Part shown: in pieces, positions 56,648-64,000 of the stretch
How positions within the stretch are numbered: the stretch's first letter is position 1
Layout of the letters: every line of letters starts with the position of its first letter
NCBI GenBank assembly: GCA_965371445.1
Contig: CBDUYN010000019.1
Span: 29,346 to 93,345, forward strand
From: DASWIG01 sp965371445
Lineage (GTDB): Bacteria; Acidobacteriota; Thermoanaerobaculia; Multivoradales; J023
Direction: 5' to 3'
Length of the DNA: 64,000 nt
The notes under the pieces: model-generated
Database searches by the model: none
Seen by the model: only the letters and a program-made list of their open reading frames with translations
What the model was told of the DNA's origin: nothing
Made by a program: the position numbers and the translations under genes

Positions 56648-58165
56648 ATGGCACAAGAGACACCTCGCAAGCTCACCACAGCAGCCCTGGCCTTCGGCGC
56701 CATGGTCTTCGGGATGGTCCTGGCGGGCGGTATCGACCTGACGCCGACCACAAGCGCCGCTCCGGCGCCCGAGCCCACCGACGGCAAGGGGGTCCGCGTC
56801 GAGACGGTGACGCAGGGCGGGCTACCCGGTTTTGCCGATCTCGCCGCGGCGGTGTCCCCCGCCGTGGTGCTGATCCAGGCCACCAAGATCGAGACGGGCT
56901 CGGAGAATCCTCACGAGGCCCTCGAATTTTTTTTCGGACCGCGCGGCCGCCGGCCCCGGACACCTCAGGGTGAGGGCGAGGGCGAGGAGCGCCGCTCCGA
57001 CTCCTCCGGCAGCGGCTTCGTGGTCAGCGGCGCGGGCGAGATCGTCACCAACTACCACGTGATCGAGGACGCCAGTTCCTTGACCGTCACCGTCGACGGC
57101 CGCGAGTACGAGGCCGAGGTCGTCGGACAGGACCCGGCGACCGACATCGCGCTCTTGAAGATCAAGCCCGAGGCGGAGCTCGCCTACCTCAACCTGGGCG
57201 ACAGCGACGCGCTGCGGCCCGGCGACTGGGTCATGGTCATCGGCTCGCCGCTCCAACTGGCCAATTCCGTCTCGGTAGGAGTCGTCTCCGCCAAGGCGCG
57301 TCGCATCAACATCACCCAGGACTCCTCGCTCGAGAGCTTCATCCAAACCGACGCGGCGATCAACTTCGGAAACTCCGGCGGCCCCCTGGTCGACCTCGAA
57401 GGGTCGGTGGTCGGCATCGCCACGGCGATCAACTTCGGAGCCGAGAACATCGGCTTTGCGGTGCCGGTCGCAACGCTCAAGGGCATCCTCGGCCAGCTGC
57501 GCGAGCACGGGCAGGTACGCCGCGGCTACCTCGGGGTCAACATCGAGCCCATCACCTGGCCTCGGGCCGAGTTCTACGGCCTGGAGTCCACCGACGGCGC
57601 GCTGGTCACCCAGGTCGCGCCGAACGGCCCCTCCGAGGACGCCGGGATCGAGCACGGCGACATCATCATCCGGGTCGACGACCACTACGTCGAGACCACC
57701 CGGGACCTCATCGACTACGTCGCCCTGCTCCAGCCGGGCGCCGACGTCGAGGTCAGGATCTTCCGCGAGGGCAAGCGCCTGACCAAACGCGTCGAGCTCG
57801 GCGAGCGTCCCGATCAGTCGGTGCAGATCGCCGCGGTCCCCGAGGAGGAGGAAAGTGAGATCGACTGGATGGGCATCCAGTACCAGGACCTGACGCCGGG
57901 CATCCGCGACCGGTTCAACATGCCCGGCAACTTCGTAGGCGTCTTCGTGAGCGCGGTGTCCCCGACGAGCCCGCTCTTTGACGAGAACGTCCGCGAGAAC
58001 GACGTCATCGTCGAGGTGAGCGGCCGCCCGGTCACCGACGTCGAGAGCTTCGAGGCGATTGTCGAGAGCGTCGAGTCGGGCAGCTTCCTGAACCTCTACA
58101 TGCTGCGCTACAACCCGCGCGGCGGCGAGCCGTTTGGCCACTTCGCCTTCGTACGCGTGCCTTGA
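56648..58165 (+). CDS. degP: DegP/HtrA-family periplasmic serine protease with two PDZ domains
   Basis: 505 residues. An N-terminal hydrophobic segment (~10-28) is a signal peptide or anchor. Trypsin-like domain with the triad His137 (TNYHVIE), Asp166 (ATDIALLK) and Ser243 (GNSGGPL). Two PDZ domains follow (~295-390 beginning RRGYLGVNI; ~405-500 beginning MGIQYQDL). Protease/chaperone for misfolded envelope proteins. A Glu/Gly-rich loop (GEGEGEERRSDSSG, ~105-120) corresponds to the variable LA loop. Strong AAGGAG ribosome site. The stop TGA lies 14 bases before the next gene's ATG. Confidence 0.95.
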   Translation: MAQETPRKLTTAALAFGAMVFGMVLAGGIDLTPTTSAAPAPEPTDGKGVRVETVTQGGLPGFADLAAAVSPAVVLIQATKIETGSENPHEALEFFFGPRGRRPRTPQGEGEGEERRSDSSGSGFVVSGAGEIVTNYHVIEDASSLTVTVDGREYEAEVVGQDPATDIALLKIKPEAELAYLNLGDSDALRPGDWVMVIGSPLQLANSVSVGVVSAKARRINITQDSSLESFIQTDAAINFGNSGGPLVDLEGSVVGIATAINFGAENIGFAVPVATLKGILGQLREHGQVRRGYLGVNIEPITWPRAEFYGLESTDGALVTQVAPNGPSEDAGIEHGDIIIRVDDHYVETTRDLIDYVALLQPGADVEVRIFREGKRLTKRVELGERPDQSVQIAAVPEEEESEIDWMGIQYQDLTPGIRDRFNMPGNFVGVFVSAVSPTSPLFDENVRENDVIVEVSGRPVTDVESFEAIVESVESGSFLNLYMLRYNPRGGEPFGHFAFVRVP

Positions 58166-58179
58166 TAGGCTCGCCGTCC

Positions 58180-59549
58180 ATGGCCAAAAGAAAAGACTCC
58201 AGCGCCACCACCGTCCTCGTGGTCGACGACGAGGCCTCGATCCGCGAGAGCCTGCGCATGATCCTCGAATACGAGGGCTACCGCGTCGACGAGGCGCCCT
58301 CCGGACCCCGGGCCCTCTCGCGGGTGGCCGAGGGTGCCCCCGACGCCGTGCTGCTCGACATCAAGATGCCCGAGATGGACGGTCTCGCCGTCCTTCAGGC
58401 GTTCCGGGAGCGCGGATACGAGATGCCGGTCTTGATGATCAGCGGCCACGGCGACGTCACCACCGCGGTCGAGTCGACGCGGCTCGGGGCCTACGACTTC
58501 TTCGAGAAGCCCCTACAACGCGAGCGGATCCTGCTTTCGCTGCGCAACGCGATCGACTCCTATCGGCTGAAGTCCGAGAACCGGGTCCTGCGCCACGAGC
58601 CCGACGAGCTGATCGGCGAAGCACCCGCTTTTTCGCGGCTGCGTGAAACGATCGACAAGGCCGCGCCGACGCCGGCGACAGTGCTCGTGACCGGCGAGTC
58701 GGGGACCGGCAAGGAGCTCGTGGCGTGGGCGATCCATCGCCTGAGCCCGCGCAGCGAACGCGCCTTCGTCCAGGTCAACTGCGCCGCCATCCCCGACGAG
58801 CTGATCGAGTCGGAGCTTTTTGGCCACGAGAAGGGGAGCTTCACCGGCGCGCTGCGCAAGCAGACGGGCAAGTTCGTCGCCGCCCACGGCGGCACGATTT
58901 TTCTCGACGAGATCGGCGACATGTCGCCGCGCACCCAGGCCAAGGTGCTGCGCGCGCTGCAGAACGGCGAGGTCGAGCCCGTCGGCGCCGCCTCCTCGGT
59001 CCGGGTCGACGTGCGCGTCGTCGCCGCCACCCATCACGACTTACAGGCGGAGATCGAGGAGGGCAAGTTCCGCGAGGACCTCTTCTACCGCTTGAACGTC
59101 ATCCCGATCCGCACGCCGCCACTGCGCGAGCATCTCCAAGACGTCCCGCTTCTCGTCGACTACTTCGTGCGGCGCTACGCGCTCGCCAACAACTATCCGG
59201 TCAAGGAGCTCTCCGACGAGGCCCTGGCCCATTTGAAGACCCTTCCCTGGAAGGGCAACGTCCGCGAGCTCAAGAACCTCGTCGAGCGCCTCCTGATCCT
59301 CTCTCCCGGCGACAGGATCGAAAAACAGGACATCGTCCATTCGGCCGGCGGCTCCCGGGCCGAGGTCTCGGAATCGCTGCTCGCGGTCAAGACCCTGCGC
59401 GAGTTCCGGGACATGGCCGAGCGGCTTTTCCTCGTCCACAAGCTGGAGGAATGCTCCTGGAACGTCACCCAGACCGCCCAGACGATCGAGACGCCGCGTT
59501 CGAACCTCTACAAGAAGATGGAGCAGTACGACATCAAGCGCGACGAGAC

Positions 59550-59553
<4 letters not shown>
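58180..59553 (+). CDS. Sigma54-type response regulator (NtrX/NtrC-like)
   Basis: 457 residues from ATG 58180; an in-frame TTG at 58162 overlapping the degP stop is possible, and neither has a clear ribosome site. Receiver domain with phospho-acceptor Asp60 (LLDIKMPEMDG) and SGHGDVTTAV...DFFEKPL, the NtrX style. AAA+ domain: GESGTGKE (Walker A), GSFTGA (the sigma54-contact loop, usually GAFTGA), GGTIFLDEIGDM (Walker B), and an arginine-finger region. C-terminal Fis-type helix-turn-helix (NVTQTAQTIETPRSNLYKKM). No histidine kinase is nearby. It is followed by a GTGA overlap with the ABC ATPase gene. Confidence 0.92.
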
Positions 59554-60290
<737 letters not shown>

Positions 60291-60307
60291 GCGGAGGCGC
60301 GATCCGT

Positions 60308-61099
60308 CTACACCAGCTCGCCGCGCAGGACGCTCACCGCCTGCCCGGCGAGCACCACCCGTTCCTCGCCCCGCGAACGCACCTTGACGGTGCCGCCCCG
60401 CGCCGACGCCTGGTAACCTACGAGCTCCGACTTGCCGAGCTTCTTGGACCAGTACGGGGCCAGGCAGCAATGGGCCGAGCCCGTGACCGGATCCTCCGGT
60501 ACCCCGACCGAGGGGGCAAAGAAGCGGGAGACGAAGTCGACGCCTTCGGTCGAGGCGCGGGCCGTCACGATGAAGCCGCGGGCCACGATCTCCGCGAGGC
60601 GCGGGAAGTCGGGCTCCAGGTCGCGGAGCTCCTGCTCCGATTCGAGCTCGATCAGATAGTCGAATCGGTTGCGCCCCACCCAGATCGGCACCGCGCCGAC
60701 CGCCTTCCAGACCTCCGAGGGGGCCGTCGCGTTCTCGGCGCGCTCGGCGGGGAAGTCCATCTCGATCCAGCCGTCGCGGCGCTCGGCGGTCAAGAGCCCG
60801 CTCCTCGTGTAGAAGCGCGCTACCTCGCCCGTGGCGAGGTGAGAGTCCTCCCAGAGGACGTGGGCGCTCGCCAGCGTCGCGTGGCCACAGAGCTCGACCT
60901 CGCAGACCGGCGTGAACCAGCGCAGCTCGTAGCCGTCGTCGCGGCGGCGCAGGAAGGCCGTCTCCGAGAGGTTCATCTCGGCCGCCACCCGCTGCATCCA
61001 TCCCTCTTCGGCGCCCTCGGCGAGGATGCACACAGCCGCGGGATTGCCGGCGAAGGGGGCCGAGGTAAACGCGTCGACACAGACGATGCGTTGCGGCAT
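60308..61099 (-). CDS. PhzF-family isomerase/epimerase
   Basis: 263 residues. VDAFTSAPFAGNPAAVC at the start, catalytic Glu46 in MNLSETAFL, FTPVCEVELCGHATLASAHVL, and DPVTGSAHCCLAPYW in the second half are the PhzF landmarks. Members catalyse proton-shift isomerisation of small acids; most are uncharacterised, and there are no phenazine genes here. Five bases after the acetyltransferase gene on the same strand. Confidence 0.92.
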   Translation of the reverse strand: MPQRIVCVDAFTSAPFAGNPAAVCILAEGAEEGWMQRVAAEMNLSETAFLRRRDDGYELRWFTPVCEVELCGHATLASAHVLWEDSHLATGEVARFYTRSGLLTAERRDGWIEMDFPAERAENATAPSEVWKAVGAVPIWVGRNRFDYLIELESEQELRDLEPDFPRLAEIVARGFIVTARASTEGVDFVSRFFAPSVGVPEDPVTGSAHCCLAPYWSKKLGKSELVGYQASARGGTVKVRSRGEERVVLAGQAVSVLRGELV

Positions 61100-61104
61100 G
61101 GGCT

Positions 61105-61653
61105 CTATCCTCCACTCTCCGTGCCCCGCCGAGTGCGGGGGACGATCCGTGCCTCGGCCGGCGGCAGCACTTTACTCTCGTCGGGCACGTCGGTCGTGAC
61201 CAACGTGTTGACGGCGATCAGGACGTTCGAACCGACGGTGACCTTGCCGATCACCGCCGCGTTGGCGCCGATCACGACGTTCTCGCCCACTCTTGGCATC
61301 TCGTCGATCCGCGCCTGGGTCGCCGCACCCAGCGTGACGCCCTGCATCAGGAGGCAGCCGGCGCCGATCTCGACGCCGTTGCCGACGACGATCCCCACCC
61401 CGTGGCTGATCCGAAACCCGGGGCCGATCCGGGCCGCCGGTGCGATGTCGACGCCGGTCAGGAAGATCGACAGGCGATGGAACAAAGGACCGAGAAACGG
61501 GATCCCTCGTCGTTTGAAGCCGTGCGCGATACGGTGCAGCACCACCGCTTGGTAGCCGTTTTCGAAGACGAGCGACTCCAGGACGTACCAGGGAAAGGGC
61601 TTGGGCTTGATCTCGCGTAGGCGGTGGGTGTCGTGGCGCAGGTTCTCGAACAT
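61105..61653 (-). CDS. Serine O-acetyltransferase-like hexapeptide-repeat protein (CysE-like, short form)
   Basis: 182 residues from the ATG of MFENLRHDTHRLRE. A short helical N-terminus (VLESLVFENGYQAVVLHRIAHGFKRR) precedes left-handed beta-helix repeats: GVDIAPAARIGPGFRISHGVGIVVGN, VTLGAATQ, GENVVIGANAAVIGKVTVGSNVLI. The IGPGFRISHGVGIV motif is that of serine acetyltransferases; the long N-terminal domain of E. coli CysE is missing. It may supply O-acetylserine for cysteine synthesis, but another acyl acceptor is possible. Same strand as the PhzF-like gene and the TauE-type permease. Confidence 0.8.
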   Translation of the reverse strand: MFENLRHDTHRLREIKPKPFPWYVLESLVFENGYQAVVLHRIAHGFKRRGIPFLGPLFHRLSIFLTGVDIAPAARIGPGFRISHGVGIVVGNGVEIGAGCLLMQGVTLGAATQARIDEMPRVGENVVIGANAAVIGKVTVGSNVLIAVNTLVTTDVPDESKVLPPAEARIVPRTRRGTESGG

Positions 61654-61716
61654 CGCTGCGTACAAGGGTAGGCGCCGGGCGGCGGCAAATCAAGCCGGCG
61701 GCTCCTCGAGGAGCCC

Positions 61717-62493
61717 TCAAATCCCGAGCCCGCGCAGGCCCACCAGCACGCCCACCACGACGAGCAGCACCCCGACGTAGAGGCGCAGGTGACGCCGCGG
61801 CATCCGGCGGCTGAGGCGCGGTCCCAGCTGGCCGCCGATCACCACCCCCGGCGCCGCGAACAGAAGCATCGCGAAGACGTTCGAAGCGCACTCTCCCTGG
61901 CAGGTCATGAGATAGCTGTCGACGCGGAAGAGGATGGCGAGGATCGAGATCACGAAGACCAGGACGACCGTCGACCCGACGGCTTCGGAGTGGTGGCGGA
62001 TGCGCCGGTGGTGGAGCATCGCCGGCAGCAGCAACACCCCGCCGCCGGTGGCGACGCCGCCGTGGATCAGCCCCGCGAGAACGCCCACCGGATAGTAGAC
62101 GCGGTCGTGGGCCTCCCCTTCGGCGGCGCCGTGACGCACCAGCTCCCACACGAGTGAGATCCCATAGGCGACGACGAAGACGGCAAAGGCAAGGAGCAGC
62201 CACGACGTGCGCACACGAGTCGACACCACGGCCCCCAGCGCGGTGGCGGGACCGACGACGGCCAGGTAGCGGGCGACGAGGTAAGAGCTCACGGTCCCGG
62301 CGCGGAGGTTTCGCACGACGCCCGAGCCGAAGCCGAAGAGCATCGTCAGGAGCGAAGTCCAAAAGGCCACCTGGGGCTCCAGGTCGAGCCACAGGAGGTA
62401 GATCGGGATCCAGAAGGCGGACCCGGAGATGCCCGCTGACATGCCGGCAGCGGCGACGACGATACCCAGGGGGAAGAGGAAGGCGTACTCCAC
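61717..62493 (-). CDS. TauE/SafE-family membrane permease
   Basis: 258 residues, GTG start. Eight or so hydrophobic segments with the duplicated TauE pattern: GIVVAAAGMSAGISGSAFWIPIY with SLLTMLFGFGSG in the first half, GVLAGLIHGGVATGGGVLLLPAML and GVVIGGQLGPRLSRRMP in the second. The family is linked to export of sulfite, sulfoacetate or related anions. A promoter lies just upstream. It is followed by the serine-acetyltransferase-like gene, which suggests sulfur metabolism. Confidence 0.88.
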   Translation of the reverse strand: MEYAFLFPLGIVVAAAGMSAGISGSAFWIPIYLLWLDLEPQVAFWTSLLTMLFGFGSGVVRNLRAGTVSSYLVARYLAVVGPATALGAVVSTRVRTSWLLLAFAVFVVAYGISLVWELVRHGAAEGEAHDRVYYPVGVLAGLIHGGVATGGGVLLLPAMLHHRRIRHHSEAVGSTVVLVFVISILAILFRVDSYLMTCQGECASNVFAMLLFAAPGVVIGGQLGPRLSRRMPRRHLRLYVGVLLVVVGVLVGLRGLGI

Positions 62494-62540
62494 GGCGTCG
62501 ATCGGCCGATCCGCAGCGGGCGGCGCGGCGAGAGGACGCT

Positions 62541-62569
62541 ATTGTGGAGGGTTGGCCGACGCTTGGCAA
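62541..62569 (-). promoter_or_regulatory. Sigma70-type promoter of the TauE-type permease gene
   Basis: Minus strand: TTGCCA (62569-62564), 17 bases, CACAAT (62546-62541), about 48 bases before the GTG. A 12-bp perfect palindrome GATCGGCCGATC (62500-62511) lies between promoter and start codon and could be an operator. Confidence 0.5.
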
Positions 62570-62737
62570 GCGCGGGCGGATCGCGGCACGGATGCGAGGA
62601 AGGGGAAAAAATAGGGTCGGTGCCCTCTCGACCTGGCCGGGTGGATCGAGGGAGTGCCGGGGAAAGAGGGCACCGAAAAGGGAAAACGGGAGACGGAAGG
62701 GGGGAGAGCCTCCGCCGCCCTGAACAGAAGGCGAAGA

Positions 62738-63310
62738 TCAGTCGTGGCCGTACTTCAGGGGGAAGATTTCGTGCGTCCCCTGGTCTTTCATGGTCGTGTA
62801 GTCGAGCTCCCCACCGGTGGGGCTGTTCTCGTTGTGGCAGACGACGCATTGGGCCTCGCCCACCGGATGGACCATGCCCGCCGCGACGACGTCGGCGCGC
62901 TTGTACTCCTTGTTCTTGAGGCTCATCTGGTCGTCGGCCACGTAGGCGCTGCCGGCACCGTGGCACATCTCGCAGCCGACGCCCATCAGGCCGGCGCTCG
63001 TCGCCTCGTCGACGAAGCCGCCTTCCTTGCCGTAGCCCGTCGTGTGGCAGGCGAGGCACTTGGCGTCGGTGGTGTAGTCAGCGTCGGGATCGAACCCCGC
63101 CGCGGTCTTGGTCTCGGCGTTGTTCCCGGGCCTCAGGATGTCGAAGGCCTTTGCCATCCGGGTCTCGGCCCAGGACTTGTATTCCTTCAAGTGGCACTTC
63201 TTGCAGCCCTTGATACCGACGTAGGCGTTGTCGGCGGCCACCGACGACGCCACCATGGCGATCATCGCGGCGAGCGCCAACAGGCAGAGCAGGTTCACTG
63301 AGCGTTTCAT
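62738..63310 (-). CDS. Exported tetrahaem cytochrome c (cytochrome c554-like)
   Basis: 190 residues from an ATG with AAGGAG upstream. Signal peptide ~1-26 (LLCLLALAAMIAMVASSVAA). Four CxxCH haem sites: 36-40 (CKKCH), 85-89 (CLACH), 113-117 (CEMCH) and 155-159 (CVVCH), with GIKGCKKCHLKEYKSW typical of cytochrome c554-like proteins. Extra His residues (VHPVGEAQ, KYGHD) could be distal ligands. Periplasmic electron carrier; partner unknown, with no other respiratory gene nearby. Confidence 0.92.
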   Translation of the reverse strand: MKRSVNLLCLLALAAMIAMVASSVAADNAYVGIKGCKKCHLKEYKSWAETRMAKAFDILRPGNNAETKTAAGFDPDADYTTDAKCLACHTTGYGKEGGFVDEATSAGLMGVGCEMCHGAGSAYVADDQMSLKNKEYKRADVVAAGMVHPVGEAQCVVCHNENSPTGGELDYTTMKDQGTHEIFPLKYGHD

Positions 63311-64000
63311 GGGTTCTCCTTGGCGATTTGGTTGGACGTTCAATCCGCATCGGTTGACGGCACGGCGGCCGACGTCGACGGGTTTGAATCTCCTCCCAAC
63401 GAACGATATGGCCCCGCCCAGAGACGAGGCCACACTCCCCGGGGTAGTCAATGCCGCCCCATAGGGTAGGCTGGAGAGAGGTGTTTCCCGTCATTCTGAC
63501 CCACCCGATGCCGGTGCCTATTGTACACGTCGAGAGCTCGGCGAGGGGACGCCGCTCGGACCGGCTGGCCGGAGCCAACGAAAAAAATCCGCCCACGGTG
63601 ACCCATTTCGCTCCTGTTTCGCGCGTCTATTAGGTGAAGGGCCAAACAGGTGGGTGGGCTACTTCCTGAGAACCTCGGGATCTCCCCCGCTCTGAGGACA
63701 ATATCTCGGTCCCCGCCGCGCTGTCCTGGCGGCCAGCGCGTCGAGATCGAGGCGGCCCTAAGGTGGCGGAGCCGCACCCACGGAGCAGCAAAGATCCTGG
63801 GCTCCTTTTGGCGCGAGACCCCTTTCTCCAACCGATTTGAGGGCTCGCGCTTTTTTCATGGGCGCTTTTTTCATGCCTTCCGGGAGGCGGCCTGCCGGGC
63901 GCGCGATCCGCCGGTACGCCGGCCGCCGGTACGCCGGTACGCCGGCCGCCGGTACGCCGGCCGCCGGTACGCCGGCCGCCGGTACGCCGGCCGCCGGTAC
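63311..64000. other. Non-coding region at the window end
   Basis: About 690 bases with no supported gene. TACAAT (minus strand, 63525-63520) is a possible -10 for the cytochrome gene, with a poor -35. GCGCGAG (63811-63817) and CTCGCGC (63844-63850) followed by T6 could form a weak plus-strand terminator. GCGCTTTTTTCATG occurs twice in tandem (63847-63860 and 63862-63875). The end is a tandem 15-bp repeat. Confidence 0.5.
63908..64000. repeat. 15-bp GC-rich tandem repeat running off the window end
   Basis: The unit GCCGGCCGCCGGTAC occurs at 63918-63932 and then four times without a gap from 63941 to 64000. An 8-base partial unit (GCCGGTAC) at 63933-63940 breaks any reading frame between them. 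It continues beyond the window. It differs at only two bases from the reverse complement of the repeat in the spermidine-synthase-like gene. Confidence 0.9.

Noticed and set aside
63448..63831. Possible small minus-strand gene upstream of the cytochrome
   Set aside because: No ribosome site, no domain, and composition typical of chance frames; it also covers the likely promoter region of the cytochrome gene.
63908..64000. Terminal tandem repeats as a CRISPR array
   Set aside because: The unit is only 15 bases, copies abut without unique spacers, and no cas genes are in the window.

Overview
The window is very GC-rich bacterial DNA with tightly packed genes, many ATGA/GTGA stop-start overlaps, and GTG and TTG starts. 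The gene set is: a large NRPS/PKS assembly line, a serine/threonine kinase fused to an adenylate-cyclase-like domain and TPRs, TRAP transporter genes, a fused MFS/spermidine-synthase-like protein, a multihaem cytochrome, and the rimP-nusA-infB-ylxP-rbfA-nrnA-truB-rpsO-pnp core operon. This suggests a Gram-negative-type environmental bacterium. Acidobacteriota (Thermoanaerobaculia-like) is my best guess. Myxococcota or a related phylum cannot be excluded without a marker-gene tree.

Layout. (1) 1-27181, plus strand: three translationally coupled megasynthase genes. An NRPS cut off at the window start reads [T]-C-A-T-E-C-A-T-C-A-T. It is followed by a single-module PKS (KS-AT-KR-carrier) and a second NRPS (TubC docking-C-A-T-C-A-T-sulfotransferase-C-A-T-TE). 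The notable feature is a PAPS-type sulfotransferase domain placed directly after the carrier protein of a module whose adenylation pocket reads as the textbook threonine code. (2) 27173-30976, minus: kinase/cyclase/TPR signalling protein, tail-to-tail with the NRPS and apparently leaderless. (3) 31061-33894, minus: crotonase, thiolase, crotonase (acyl-CoA metabolism). (4) 34184-36304: exported AlgH/YqgE-like protein, YpeA-type acetyltransferase, DUF4126 membrane protein. (5) 36499-43751: TRAP transporter membrane subunits (plus), then on the minus strand a fused MFS/spermidine-synthase-like protein, a NYN-cold-shock fusion and the TRAP binding lipoprotein. (6) 43872-46112: DUF2784 protein, Nif3-like protein, HD-GYP response regulator. 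(7) 46215-56231, minus: core transcription/translation operon with a sigma70-type promoter and a terminator-like hairpin in its leader. (8) 56648-60290, plus: DegP-type protease, sigma54-type response regulator, LolD/MacB-type ATPase. (9) 60308-63310, minus: PhzF-like protein, serine acetyltransferase-like protein, TauE-type permease, tetrahaem cytochrome c. (10) 63311-64000: no supported gene; ends in a 15-bp GC-rich tandem repeat related to one inside the spermidine-synthase-like gene.

How the genes work together: the NRPS/PKS/NRPS genes should build one peptide-polyketide of at least seven visible building blocks. A D-residue is set by the E domain. Gln-like and Asp/Asn-like pockets come next, followed by one malonate extension reduced to a beta-hydroxyl. 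Then come an unassigned residue, a Thr that may be sulfated or dehydrated by the embedded sulfotransferase, and a last residue released by the thioesterase. The rest is mostly housekeeping and central metabolism, so the left end is the accessory part of the window.
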